Shown: positions 1-11,401 of the stretch, in pieces
Position numbering within the stretch: the stretch's first letter is position 1
Layout of the letters: the number at the start of each line of letters is the position of its first letter
Assembly (NCBI GenBank): GCA_003427395.1
Contig: BFEA01000018.1
Coordinates: 3,499,743-3,553,589, forward strand
Direction: 5' to 3'
Origin: Chara braunii
Taxonomy: Eukaryota; Streptophyta; Charophyceae; Charales; Characeae
Length of the DNA: 53,847 bases
The notes under the pieces: model-generated
The model's input: only the letters and a program-made list of their open reading frames with translations
Database searches by the model: none
What the model was told of the DNA's origin: nothing
Translations under genes and position numbers: made by a program

Positions 1-373
1 TAATCCCATATAAGGAGGTGTGGTCCAGTGCTTAATACTCGGGCATGCCTGGAGCCTCACTTACTCCTACTACAAGCATGCGGCCGCAACGTATTTGCGC
101 CACCCTACGTACTACCCCACACGCCAGACCTACCGCCGGTCAGGTACAGCAAACGAGGGTCAGCCTACTAACCCTTGACCTACTCAAGGATACAAAGTCA
201 AGCCGGATACCTATGCCAGCAGTACGATCAAAATGGTAAAATCACATGCGCGCCTTAAAGTTGCGAGCCCACACACTCCATTTATTTAGACAACTCTGGC
301 CCGTACGCAGGTAACCAACTAAACATTCACAAGGCCCGAACCACCGGCCCCTCTGTCACTTGCAAAAAACAGG

Positions 374-399
374 GCGGATACCCTTGTAAGGGTATTCGC
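374..399. repeat. Short palindrome, copy 1
   Basis: A near-perfect inverted repeat with arms GCGGATACCCTT and AAGGGTATTCGC around a GT centre. The same core ACCCTTGTAAGGGT recurs at 927-954 with different but again self-complementary outer arms. Confidence 0.6.
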
Positions 400-926
400 G
401 CCGACACCGAGACGTCGTCCGCGCCTAGGATCGTAGCTACTTGGTATCTTGGTCGTCGAGCGCCCGACATATTTTTCATCAAACTTTTGACTTTCCCCCC
501 CATACTAGATTTGCCAACACCGCGCCTTTCCATGCGTCGTCAAACACAATGATCTTCCTGCACGTGCACAAAGTAGGGCCTTTATCTCCTTTGCATCGCA
601 TCCCACTAGAGGTTGAGCCGGTTCGTGGAATAAAGCTAGTCTTTATAAAACAAAAGAAAAATATAATCAAACTGAGAACTATAGAAAACGTAACCGGACC
701 CTATGGCTTGACGCCTTCCGCCGGCCTGGTGTCGCCGTTGTCTAAACAACCATCTCACAATGCAATGCAATAATGCGTGCCCCACACACTCTCTAATTCA
801 ATCGTATTTGACTCGGAGACTTGCCAAGAGCGAGATTGTCGAGGCGAGCGTCTTGACGGGATTGGCCCTATCAGCGCATTACGTTGTTCAAGGATGCACC
901 CAGTGCGACCTTTTTTAAAAAAAAAC

Positions 927-954
927 GGCAAATACCCTTGTAAGGGTGTTTGCT
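927..954. repeat. Short palindrome, copy 2
   Basis: Arms GGCAAATACCCTT and AAGGGTGTTTGCT around a G/T centre, sharing the core of the palindrome at 374-399. The pair lies about 550 bp apart and could be the ends of a small transposon or two independent copies of a tiny element. Confidence 0.55.
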
Positions 955-1797
955 ACGACTGTCCTCCCAGACCCCATTAAGCGACGTCCCCGTCGCTTCG
1001 GGTATGGACTAGAAAGTATGACGAAATCACAGGTGAATGCATAGACTGAGCAGATGGATAACCACATCCGTATAATCGGAAGGACTCAGCTTGGGGTTTA
1101 TTCTAGTTCTGCGGCATCCCCATGGCGAGCAGGAGTTCAACCTGAGCCTCCTGTCTGACTCACAGGGATACTTTCGTTATACTACCGCCCTAGGTTAGCT
1201 TCAGTGTTCAAATACCAGCCCCTTCCGTTTGTCCTAGACGCCTTCCGACTTTCGTTGAGTGCCATCTGAATTGGGCTATCAAGTAACCGTCATCTTCGGC
1301 CGTGGGTTTTAGGCAGGACCACTGCCCTGAGTGGGACAAACTGCAGCACACAACAAGCGTAGGTAGCCCACCCCTTCCGAGTAGCTTAGCAAAACCAAAA
1401 CATACTTCTTTTTGGTGGCTCACTCTGTAATCGAAAAGGGTAGCATACTCCTCTGGGTGCCTTACCATGTAAAAGCACACCCCCTTGAGCAGCTCAACTT
1501 GTGACAGACATGGTGCTGCACGTAGCTCACTCCATGCAATTAAACCAAAAACTTAGCCCGACCCTGCGTCTAGTCATAGGTGGGTTATAGTCCTGACCTC
1601 AACCCACCATAGTTTGGATGATCGGGCCAAACTACGGTTCATTGCGCTATTAAGCCACGATGTTGCCTACATTGCTTGCTCAATGCTAAGGCGACTCTCT
1701 GACTTTTGGACCTAAGTACCCCCTAGCCGTCGCCTTAATTAGATTCTTTGGAGTGACCCGATACTTGGCTTAAATATTTAACCCTCCCATATGATGA

Positions 1798-1875
1798 TTG
1801 TAATAATAATAATAAGGATAGTAATAATAAAAATAATATTAATAATAGTAAGTAATAATTAATAATAGTAACCAT
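1798..1875. repeat. AT-rich (TAA)n-like microsatellite
   Basis: Imperfect run of AATAAT/TAATAA units interrupted by GG and GTA. Confidence 0.8.
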
Positions 1876-3275
1876 AATAGCCCGTTTATATAATTATATA
1901 TCATGGATGATGGTGCAGGTCACTCCGCCGTCTCTAAGTTCAGGCTAAGCTAGGGGTCCGTTGTCCTGGTTAGGCGGGACAGCAGCCCACGTTGGGGGTT
2001 GCCCCAACGATGTCGATTTTGCCCCCGGCTTAGGCCTCCTAAAATACTCTTGAGCCAGCTTTCAATGCTTGTAGTCGTTCTGCTTGATCATGGCAGATGC
2101 GACCACCGGCCCTAGAGCCTCACAAACAAGTTTCTCTTTCGAAGAAACCCCTCATTATATGAACATCTCTTCTCAAGCTTGGTTATCCAATGACAATTTT
2201 TTGCAAAAATCAAAGCTTTATTTATCCTTCACGGAACGAGTTATAATCCTAAAGTTTTGTTTTTATTTTCACATATATAAACAGGTGGCTCCTCAAAACG
2301 GGTCCCCTTCCCATCAAACAATTGAGCCGCTTTTCCGATTCAACTTTTTTCCATGCATTTTTGTCGAACAATTTTTCACTAACTCTCACACACTAATTCA
2401 AATGCAATCAAGGTCAAAAACCATTTGTTCAACAATCAAACAACGTACTCACAACCAATAAACAGGTACAAACATCACAGATGCAAGGGGAGGGAGCACA
2501 AGTCCACACTGTGAGAATATCTCATGGCTTCCTGTTTTCCACACGAGACTCATATGCCTGGATAAAAAAAACAACAATAGGGCATACTCAAAAAAAAAAA
2601 AAAAAAAAAAAAGGAGGACAACCCCGCACAGTATTGTGTCCCGTAGGATATATCTGCGCAATATACTCCGAATCTCAAAATCAATCATGAAGAATGAAAC
2701 GTTTCAAGTGGGTATCTTTATCCGACAATTGGAACAATGTCCCTGAACGAAACAATGTAACTCACAAAGATACTTACTAACTCAAGGTCCTACCTAAAAG
2801 TCGTACTCAAATCAGACACATACTCACACCAAACACACACCAATCTCACACAAAGCTCAAACAAAACTCACTCAAGCTCACACAAAACTCACTCAAGCTC
2901 ACACAAAACCAGACTCTCATGCCCAGTGCAATCTCTAAAACCCCTGCTCATCCAACCTACTAAAACTAGTAGCCTATCATGTATGTACAGTCTACTGAAG
3001 TACGAGCTAAATTTAGTCACCAACTACATATAATACATGGTTCGTATCCTGAAATCCGAAATCAAAAACTCTCAATATCCTGAAATCCGAAGTCAAAAAC
3101 TCTCAATATACAAGTCATAAGGTAATACAAGTTCATGTCTCGGAGCCCTCAAAGTAGAAGATAACAATATCGAATGAGTCCAACAATCTATCCCCCCATA
3201 ATAGCCCCCTCATCCTCGTCTATCTCTCTTTCTTCATAGCCTGGCTTCTCGTGCGTCTCATGGACATGTAACCTA
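1876..3275. other. AT-rich stretch with poly(A) and small direct repeats, no gene
   Basis: No open frame with a recognised motif. It holds a poly(A) run at 2590-2612, a CTCACTCAAGCTCACACAAAA repeat in two copies near 2856-2910, and a 31-bp direct repeat (next entry). It lies immediately 3' of the minus-strand gag-like ORF and could contain that element's 3' end, but I found no matching long terminal repeat. Confidence 0.5.
3046..3107. repeat. 31-bp direct repeat, two copies
   Basis: Two adjacent copies beginning ATCCTGAAATCCGAA, differing at one base (AATC versus AGTC). Confidence 0.75.
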
Positions 3276-6200
3276 TCACTCATCCTCTCTCAACTCTAGG
3301 CCTAGTCTGTCATACAAAGCTCTCCTAGCATCGTGACGTCTCCTCGGAAGAAGAGCGCCATGCATATCTCTGACTCGCCCCTGTCCGTCGAACTGCACGA
3401 CTCGCCTATTAAGGTCATCCTGGAAAGCAGGACAACCCACCCTGTCGTGCACCCCTCTGCCACACCATGAGCATAATTCACCAGCGCTGTTGTCCTCTAC
3501 CTTCGCCTTCTTCGGCTTGGGTAGGATCTGAGGCCGTGCCCTCTCGAGTCGGATCGTCACATCCTGTACGGCTCTATCCACCGTATAAGGGCTCAACATC
3601 CTCGAGACCCTCTCAGTCGTCGCCTCCTCGTCACACCTCTCAGACCCAGACGAAAGGAGGTGCACTATTTCGTCCATCGCCCCGAAAGCTGGAGCCGGTG
3701 TAAAAGGAAGAGTCATGGGCAGTAATGTCGCTGATTCGCTCGTGTCCTGCTGTGGCATGACATCTCGTGGCTCTGAAATCCTCTCTCGCTCGTCGTGCCT
3801 ACCACCCATCTCTCGCCATACATCCCCCTGAACAGCCAACTCTGAGGGAGGGACCCGGTCCAAACCACGTGCCTCTGCCTCTCTCCTCCTCTCGATCTCG
3901 TCTGGCTCAAGCATGAGCTTGTCGACGACTGCAGCCTCTTCACATGTCATCCCTATACCCCCGAGTGACTCCTTTGTCTGTGAGTCTCGATGAGGGATGT
4001 CCAATCTCACTCCCCTTGGCTCTACCTCATGAGAGACGTGTGCCTGTCCGATAGAAGTTTGCTGCCTCTCAGTCCTCCTCTCGTCGACCAGATCTGTCGT
4101 GGCCTGACGCCTCTGACCCTCCTCTAGGTCAGTAATCCTCTGCTCGAGCCTTGAGGTGGACTGTCTCGCCTGCTCGGCGCTGGTGACAAGATTACGTACC
4201 ATGTCCCTCAGTCCTCTGTTCTCCTGCTCCAGAGAACCTATCCTCTGTACCACATCCTGAAGCACCTCTCCTCGCGTAACCTCGGTCTGCGTGATTCTCT
4301 TGACATGCTCCATCATGCCTGACAACTCTCGCACTGAGGCGTTAGATAATAGCCTCGCCTAGGGCCCCTCCTCTGCCTGTGTACGCTCGCCCTCAAGCAT
4401 GGGCTCCTCTCCTGTCCGTCTCCTCATCCTAACCTCCTCCTGCCATCCGGCTGTAGCAGCATCCTCATAGAAGAGCCTCTGTGTCTGCTCCTCGGTCTCT
4501 TGCCGTAACCTGACAAGAGTCGATACCTGGCTCTCCAACTGAGATGATCGCACAGTCTCAAGGACAACCCTGCGCCGTAGCCTATCCCTGTCCGTCGCGT
4601 CAGCAGGTGGCTCATACTCCCTGAGCACCCTCTGAACCTGGGCTCGCCAATCACTCGCCTCTCTCTCCTGTATCTTGAGCACCGCCTCAGCCTCCTCTAG
4701 CGTCTGGACCTCTCTTCCCTCAACAAACGTACAGAGATCACTCACCACCTCTCAGTATGTATCGTGCTCCGTTTGTCTGTCACGACTCAACTCAAAGGAT
4801 CGAATGGCAACTCTCCTCATATAATCCCGAACCTGCTCTATCGTCTGTCGAGCTGCAGCGAGGCCACTACCAATATAGGTCCTCCGCAAGGTTAAGTCGT
4901 CATACAGTACCCTGAGCCCACCAGTGGTCTGATCAATCGACAAGTGCGGTCTCGCGGCCTGGCCCAGTCGCTCAAAAGCCAGCCTGAAAAATGTAATGAT
5001 GGCATCTGTCCCATCTCCTCGGCTAGCCATGCATCCCTCATGACAGGCTCGTGATCTATCGGTCCCCGAGACTCCGGCAGACTCCCCTCCTCATGAGTCG
5101 GAGATGCGTCCTGGGTATGCTCCGGGCCCGCCTCAACGTGGCCCCTCCTGCTGGCCTCACTCCTATCACCGTCTCGTCGAGGAGTATCCCCAAAGTCTAG
5201 TGGTGACGTCTCCACTCGCTGGGTCCGCATGTCCTCCGTGAGACCCTCTCTGTCTAGTCACAAAACCTCGGTCTCAGCTCGCTCTGTCTCCATGTCCATG
5301 GGCAAGGGTTGGGATACCTCCTGTCCCATCTGCATCCTAGGAGGCTCCATGTCATATAGCTGGGCAGTCAATGAACCCTCAGGCTCAGTTGGCTGCTCAG
5401 CCAATCGACTCTCTCTCAGTAACGGCGATCCGTCCAATGATGAGGGTCCCATCGCACCTCTCTCACCATCCTCCACTACCGGCTCTGACTAAGACTGGAC
5501 TCTCTGCCCCTCATGCCCTAGCTCATCATGCATCAGCGTCGTCTCTCGCGGCCACTCAGGCTGAGGCTCCTCGTGCTCCTGCATCGGTCCTATAGTGGTA
5601 GGCCCTATCATAAGCGATAGCTCCCTTTGTGGGAGGTCTAATGCCATGTCCCGTGTGTCTCTCCATCGATAAGGCCTCTCCGATGCAGTATCGGGAACCA
5701 CTCCCTCCATGGTATCTGTCTCTGTAGGCCGGGCCGAAACAATCATCAACACAAGCAGTAGGGAAGCCTCTTCCCCATCCCGTATGGGTGTAGGTGGAGT
5801 AGTCTGATCTGTCTCAGGCGCACCACGGTCTCTAACCCCTATCTCAGCCGGACATGTCTCTGGCACTGGCACTGTCCCAATCTCTGGAGTAGATAAGACA
5901 CTCTGTCTCTGAGACCCTACTGACAAGGTCTCCTCCCCCACATCATCTGTCGAGAGGTTCCTCCCAATATCAACCGTCAACACGTGATCCCTCTCCTCTA
6001 GGCCATCCCGTCTATCCTGACGTCCTCGACGCCTGCCTGTCCTAGGTCTGCGTGGGATGTCTGGCTGCCCACTCTCTCTCCGCCTCTCTCGCGATCGCCC
6101 CTCATCACCCTCATCCCTCTCTAGCTGTGCTCGTGGGCGTATCCTGAGCTCCGGGATGTAATACCCAACCTCTCTGCGCAGCCCGCGTCGTCTGTCAACG

Positions 6201-6814
6201 GTGAAATCCTCTCTAAGCGTCGCTATAAGCTCCGCCCAAGTCTGCGCTGTGTGTGACATGGTACTCACCTCATGTCTAAGATCCGGGACAACCAAGTGTC
6301 GTACCTGCCTAACCCTCTGCGCCTCGGTCCATCTCTGTCCATCCCCAAAAATGATGAAAGCTTCATGGAACTCATCCAGATTAGCCCCATCAAACCGCAT
6401 GGGCCTACCCTGTCGATCAATGGGCTGAGGCCGCAATCTCAGCATCCGCCTGGCGAACTGTCTCCAATCCAACGACTCTCTCACGATCTGAGCCACACGC
6501 TCCTCATAGCTGCCAGTACCCCAGACCCTCTTAGTCATCTGAGCAAAATCTAACTGAAGGATCCAAACCTGCCTAACTAACCCATCCAAAAATGGAAATA
6601 CATGTCCACCCCCGTAACGGAATGGGTCCAGTATCAAAGACGTGGCTAGTCGCTCATCCTCCTGTCCCGCCATCCTCCCGCCCCTCCAAATAATGACCAA
6701 CTTCGAAAAGCCAACCCTGCACAAATAAGAAGGATGGACAATAGAGGAAACAGAAGTAAGCACAGGAGAAGAATGAGGAATGCCTATACTTACTGACCCA
6801 AGCAGATCTCTCAT
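3276..6814 (-). pseudogene. Large gag-like retrotransposon ORF, interrupted
   Basis: Read on the minus strand this is a long gag-like reading frame. It begins with a capsid-like segment containing FDGANLDEFHEAFIIF and a VRHLV motif. A long Arg/Glu/Ser-rich linker and a heptad-rich coiled-coil region (about 4100-4330) follow. Near the C-terminus is a zinc knuckle, CSWCGRGVHDRVGC, which fits C-X2-C-X4-H-X4-C. Four in-frame stops (near 5488, 5256, 4750 and 4336) and one frameshift (about 4990-5030) break it, so it is not expressed as one protein. ATG 6673 is a plausible start. A possible 77-bp leader intron (6793 to 6717) has a GTAAGT donor and a pyrimidine-rich TGTGCAG acceptor. No protease or RT follows the knuckle. 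Retrotransposon gag is the best reading; the subfamily is unknown to me. Confidence 0.7.
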
Positions 6815-6974
6815 ACCCTCAGACGACTGACCTGACTGACGAACTTAAACTCATACTAAGACCTATCTAAATACTAACACATAATCCTATCCTATCACTA
6901 ATGCAAAGTACCACCAAATAAGACGAGGATTCAAATACTATTTCTACTCGCGATGTTTTTCCGTCGCTCTCACC

Positions 6975-8005
6975 TTAGTCTCGTGCTTTGAACTTTTTCA
7001 GTTTCGAACTTGAGACCTTATCTCTCCACGGCGTGCCGTTAAGCTCCTCAATTTCATAAGCTCCATGCTGCCCACACCGTCTAATGCGATACGGGCCTAG
7101 CCACCGCTTGTCCAACTTGCGCGACCACTACTTTTCTAGCGACGAGTCGTACAATAGCACCACATCTCCAACTTCCAGTGGCTCCTTCCTGACTCGTGGG
7201 AGGAGATCCCACCTCTTCTTGTCCCCTAGCCGACTGTCCATTACTGGATCTACAGCTTCCTAGATCCTCTCTTCTGCGATGCCAACTTGTCTGGCCCGCA
7301 AATCCAGCAATTCCTCGAAGGACAAGGTGCTTTTCATATCCTGCCTCCTCCACGTCTTCAGAAAGCTCTCTATCGGGAGTGTGACATGCCTTCCATACCA
7401 TAGTGTTGCTGACGCGTACTTCGTGGATCTCTTAATCGTAATATTTTCGACGAAGAATGGTGTGCGCAGATGCTTAGGCTACTGATTCTCCCTGTCGTTC
7501 GTCCATTTCGCCAGTAGATTCGTGATGGTGGTATGCCCTCTCTCAACTGGAGCATTCGCCTGCGGATGTGCCCTGGTCGTGTAGCTGGTTTGTACGCCAT
7601 ACTCTTGCAATAAGGTTCACACTCGCCCGTCTTACTGCGAATGGCTCGCCCATCAACAAACCCCGTAAGATTGTTCCGCGTGTCGAAGGTGTAATTGTAG
7701 CCGCCCACTCCTTGAGGCATTGCCAGTAGGTCCAGATGGACCACTGCTCCTGCATCTCGCACAATCCGCGAGTGCAACGATTCCTTATACATAGTCGACG
7801 CCCTTATTTGACATGAAATGCACGACTCGCAGTACTTGCGAATCATCTCACTCATTCCTTCCCAATAGTAAAGCTCACGCGCCTTCGCATATGTCAAGGC
7901 AAATGCTCTGTGACAACCTGCGAGCCCATCATGAAGTGCAGCTATAACGTCTATCTGACAATTTCGGTCGCAGATCACCCTCCTCGGGTTGCCAACCTCG
8001 TCCAT
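6975..8005 (-). pseudogene. Ty3/gypsy integrase and pol C-terminus, frameshifted
   Basis: The minus strand encodes an integrase zinc-binding segment (HDGLAGCH ... CESCISCQ) followed by the start of the catalytic core, where AVVHLDLL supplies the first acidic residue. The frame then shifts, so the rest of the core is scrambled across frames. The 3' end is readable again around 7150-6975 as RKLDKRWLGPYRIRRCG and continues to a TAA at 6977-6975. RWLGPYRI is the GPY/F module typical of gypsy integrase C-termini. The segment continues the RT and RNase H upstream (higher coordinates) and ends about 160 bp before the gag-like ORF. Confidence 0.75.
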
Positions 8006-8173
8006 CCCGGACTAAAAAGCGAGGTTGCATTTCGAGTACCTTCTTAGTTGCTTCTCTCTCTCTGATCTCACATGAGAGAAGCAAACCTAATTCACAGTAT
8101 ACGCCTTCGTACTCATATGCGTGAAAAACCTCCGGTATCTCTCCTTCCTCGAACTCGTCCTCTTTCATATCGC

Positions 8174-8500
8174 TCACAAGGTCTCGACTCCCTTCTCCAT
8201 CCTCGTGCACTTGGACAATTGAGTTGACGAGGAAACTGACATCCGCCACATACTTTCGTGCGTGTCGAGTGAGTAGGCTTCACTTTCAATGGCCAATGGA
8301 TCTTCTCCTAACTGGAAGGTCTCAGTCAATGCAAGCTTTGCCATCCACTCAACCTCCTTCCCTCCCCAAGGATCCTCCTCCACGAAGTCCTTGAGGACTA
8401 TATCTGTTCGCTTCACGTACCCTGCAGGAGCAAGAAAAGCAGACTGCCCTTGCACAATGACTTCGACCCCAATGGCATGCGCGTTGATGTGGAGCTTCAC
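8174..8500 (-). pseudogene. Pol linker between RNase H and integrase, fragment
   Basis: An acidic minus-strand frame of about 108 codons (containing VEEDPWGGKEVEWMAKLAL) sits between the RNase H-like segment and the integrase zinc-binding segment. I see no domain in it. Position and strand make it the spacer of the same pol. It overlaps a second frame (7929-8249), indicating a frameshift near 8200. Confidence 0.45.
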
Positions 8501-8602
8501 ATCTTCCTCTTCATCGAGGAATGCATCTACCAGAGGTATATCCTCATTAGCTCCTTCGCCAGACTTATCCCAATTGATTCGACTAAGCCCGTCAGCCCGA
8601 TT

Positions 8603-9139
8603 TTAATTCCCAGGTATGCGTTCCAGCTCAAAGTCAAACATCCATACATACGCGAGCCACCTGGCAATGGTTGGGTCTGATGGTGCATAGTTCTTCAAAG
8701 AGTCGGTCAATGCGGTTGGATCCACTCTCAGCACAAACCTCCTTCCGAAAAGGTAGTTGCGGAACACCGTTAGACAGTGGAGAACTGCAAGTGTCTCCCG
8801 CTTGAACTGTGAGTAGTTTCTCTCAGTGCCATTCAAGGTTCGACTCTCGAATCTCAATGACCTCTCCTCGCCATTTACATCAGCGTGGATCAGAATGTCG
8901 CCCAAGGCTGTAGGCCCTGCATCGGTCTCCTCGATGAAATGATGTTTTGGCGTTGCTTCGAAGTCAGAAACTCCCAACACCAGACCGCCTTCTCTGAATT
9001 CTCTTTTTAAACCACTTACCACTCCTTCCTGCTTCTCATCCCATTCCCATTCTTGATCCTTCCTCACAAGCTTCCTCAACTGCTCTGTCTTCTCAGCGAA
9101 GTTCTTGATGAAAACTCGCCAAAAGCCACATGTCCCCAA
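8603..9139 (-). pseudogene. Ty3/gypsy RNase H and RT-connection domain
   Basis: The order of motifs is gypsy-like. A connection segment (LRKLVRKDQEWEWDEKQEGV) leads into an RNase H start where FIEETDAG stands in place of the usual TDAS-type motif. TLNGTERNYSQFKRETLAVL carries the catalytic Glu region, and the domain closes with FVLRVDPTAL and ARWLAYVWMFDFELERIPGN. The extended frame is interrupted towards the upstream RT, between 9139 and 9169. The element is a remnant. Confidence 0.8.
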
Positions 9140-9168
9140 GAAGCTACGAATTTCACTAACAGATTCGG

Positions 9169-9735
9169 TTATTCGAGTATGCTGTTAGTCTTCTTGATGT
9201 CAGGGTGACGACCGTTCTCGTTACATACGAAGCCTAATATGGTCGCCTCCCGTATACAGTGTCTTGACTTCAGTCCGCTTGCGGTAAGGTTGTAATCTTT
9301 CAGAATATCAAAAATCCAAGAAATATCTTGTATATGATCCCAGACGAATTTCCTTACCCCAGGCATAACCTCTGTCTCATCCTTCTTCTTCCGCCTTTTC
9401 ACGGCCAAATCGTCAATGTATGGTTGCGCAAGATGTGGACTAACTGTCTGCATAACGTGGACCATATGCCTCTGCACCATCACTACAACATTCGTCCAAC
9501 CTTGCGGTGCCACGTTCATATGGATTAGTCCTCTTGGTGTATGCATCGCAGTCATAGGCCTGTCAGGTGGATACACCGGGAATTGATCGTACCCTGAGTA
9601 CAAGCCTATCAAAGAAATGATAGGTCTGCCGACACAAGATTCAGACAGCGCATCTGCATTCGGCAAACCTCCCGCATCTCGTATCGTTACTGCATTCAAG
9701 CGCTGAAGGTCTTGTACCCACGACAAACTCGCCAT
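9169..9735 (-). pseudogene. Ty3/gypsy reverse transcriptase, 5'-truncated
   Basis: The minus-strand translation begins inside the RT fingers at VQDLQRLNAVTIRDAGGLP. It continues through FPVYPPDRPMTAMHTPRG and the palm motif PYIDDLAV, which carries the two adjacent catalytic aspartates. It ends with LGFVCNENGRHPDIKKTNSI. Upstream of about 9735 the gypsy similarity stops and a different frame with another kind of sequence takes over, so the pol is truncated or joined to an unrelated element there. No protease or attached gag lies 5' of it. Confidence 0.8.
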
Positions 9736-10600
9736 TGGATGCGATCGGCCACCAATAGTTGGGTCTGACCTCGTGCTCGGCGAAGATCGCGTCGCTCTTC
9801 TCTGCGCAGAGTGTCTGCACGTCTGTCGCAAGGAACTTCAGAAGGCAAGTGTAGACGTCGGCGGCCGGTGAGAGGATTGTCCCTGTCGTGTTGGTGATCC
9901 ATCTGAAGGACTCCTTGTGAGCCTTGTATACGACCATGAGGTGTGGTAGTGGTAAGTTCTCCTCCGCGTGCTTGATGAGTACAAAGGCACTGACTTCTTT
10001 AGCAAGCTTGCTCCCGATCGTTGCAGGTTGCTGTTGGAGCGGAATGAAATCCAGGCCGGACAATCGTTCCATAGCTAACCTCCTGATGAAGTTAACGCAG
10101 ACTGACGTGGGTGTGTGAGGTACCTTGTAAGTCGGGCATGCGAGAAACCTCTCGGTCATCCAATTGATCTCCTTCCTGACCGGAACGCTGTTGATAGGTT
10201 CCTTTGCGATGTGTCTGTGTTGAGCGTGGTACTGCTTGATGCAGGATTTGGCTTTGCTTATCACGAAGTTGCTCACCAACTTCTCTTCCTCCATTGAGAG
10301 TTGTTCATCGCATACCTTGGTGGTCAGAATGCAGCCGAGTGCCTCCTCAATCTCTTCTAAGGCAGAATCCTCATCCAGTGTTCTCATTGGTATATGATTG
10401 AGCCCTTCGTTCATCATTAGTTGCAGGTGACCATTGTTCGTAATCCCAGTGTTCGTCGTAATAACATGCATAAAATCGTCCGCAGGAAGTAGCCTTAAGG
10501 CGGGAGGATTCAAAAAAGTTGCGTGTCTTCCCGCCCCGCATGTGCAGCTTTCTGGATCGTAGCTGGCCTCCCAATCGGTGATTTTGAATTTCTGGAACAC
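9641..10600 (-). CDS. Unrecognised ORF with weak reverse-transcriptase-like section
   Basis: A 319-codon minus-strand frame that I cannot assign to a family with certainty. A middle part is Cys/His and acid rich. Towards the end PHLMVVYKAHKESFRW followed by ITNTTGTILSPAADVYTCLL resembles the template-contact segment of Penelope-like and related reverse transcriptases (LPKxHKP...RPIxS). The open frame extends upstream without an ATG to about 10640 (YDEPLGAKICKPRRVF). From about 9735 its frame is only a shadow of the gypsy RT in another frame, so the true sequence probably ends there. A host gene or a Penelope/DIRS-like element are both possible. Confidence 0.4.
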   Translation of the reverse strand: MFQKFKITDWEASYDPESCTCGAGRHATFLNPPALRLLPADDFMHVITTNTGITNNGHLQLMMNEGLNHIPMRTLDEDSALEEIEEALGCILTTKVCDEQLSMEEEKLVSNFVISKAKSCIKQYHAQHRHIAKEPINSVPVRKEINWMTERFLACPTYKVPHTPTSVCVNFIRRLAMERLSGLDFIPLQQQPATIGSKLAKEVSAFVLIKHAEENLPLPHLMVVYKAHKESFRWITNTTGTILSPAADVYTCLLKFLATDVQTLCAEKSDAIFAEHEVRPNYWWPIASNGEFVVGTRPSALECSNDTRCGRFAECRCAV

Positions 10601-10927
10601 CCTCCTAGGCTTGCAGATTTTTGCTCCAAGTGGCTCATCGTATTTTCACCCAATAACTACCTCGTCTGGCCAACTTCCCGACCCCTCCCCCATTACTTGC
10701 CTCAGCCCCTCCAATACAAACTGCCTTAGAGGCACGGCTTCCATGAGCCTGCTTGTATACCTGATATGTACGAACTCCCGCCTTTCTTGCTTCTTCTTTC
10801 TCCACGCGAGTCTTCCGGAGGGAAGCCGAATTAATGGTCTCCTTCTTCTTGCATAAAGGGGTCGTCCTGCGTACCGAACATAACTCCATCGAGGAAATCA
10901 ACAGGCTCGTGAATGAATCATTATCCA

Positions 10928-11045
10928 ATAAAAAGAAAAAGAAAAAAAAAAGGAAAAAACTAAAAGAGAGACGAAAGAAAACAGAAAAAAAAACAGAAAA
11001 AAAAAAAAAAGAAAAAAGAAAAAAGGAGAAACGAAGGGAAAGAAA
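10928..11045 (+). repeat. Purine tract (A-rich with G)
   Basis: About 118 nt almost entirely A and G on the + strand. On the - strand it is a pyrimidine tract lying between ORF segments that appear to be spliced (donor-like CCC|GTGAGA near 11079), so it may sit in an intron of the minus-strand ORF chain. Confidence 0.75.
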
Positions 11046-11078
11046 AGCATATGCGCGCATGCATAACTTAATTCTCAC

Positions 11079-11400
11079 GGGGATTGGATGTTCCCCCTTT
11101 TCCCTTTCTTGGAAGCATTTGCCTTCTTCTTTTCTCTGGCCCTGGCTGATTCGCTGGTAGATACCGCGGAACTGCCCTGTGAGGGAGGTTGTATTCTGCA
11201 TCCGCTGGCTTGCGTATTGGCGTCAATACGTGACCTGTTCGACCCCTTGATGGGAACCTCGGCATTGTAGCGTGTGGCTTCGTCCCTTATCCGGATGCCC
11301 TGCAGCTGTTGTGCCGGTGGGGGGTTCTGAATTGTATCCCATCAGGCTGCCACGTTCTACAGCGGGGGTTGTGGTGGCGGGTCTATGGTTCGAGGCGCTT
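11079..11400 (-). CDS. Lys/Arg-rich linker of the minus-strand ORF chain
   Basis: In one minus-strand frame this reads as a basic, Ser/Gln-rich segment (for example ARAREKKKANASKKGKGG) with no recognised domain. It ends at a donor-like GTGAGA. It connects the 11402-12424 frame to the RT-like frame. Frame continuity is not clean, so this is a tentative joining segment. Confidence 0.25.
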
Positions 11401-11401
11401 G

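Larger units (their letters stand above)
1..1790. other. Stretch without a recognisable gene
   Basis: Only short, unconvincing open frames occur here, the longest about 110 codons, and none has a motif I recognise. The notable structures are two near-palindromes that share a core and are listed separately. Composition is mixed, with no long low-complexity tract. It may be decayed transposon or plain intergenic sequence. Confidence 0.5.
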
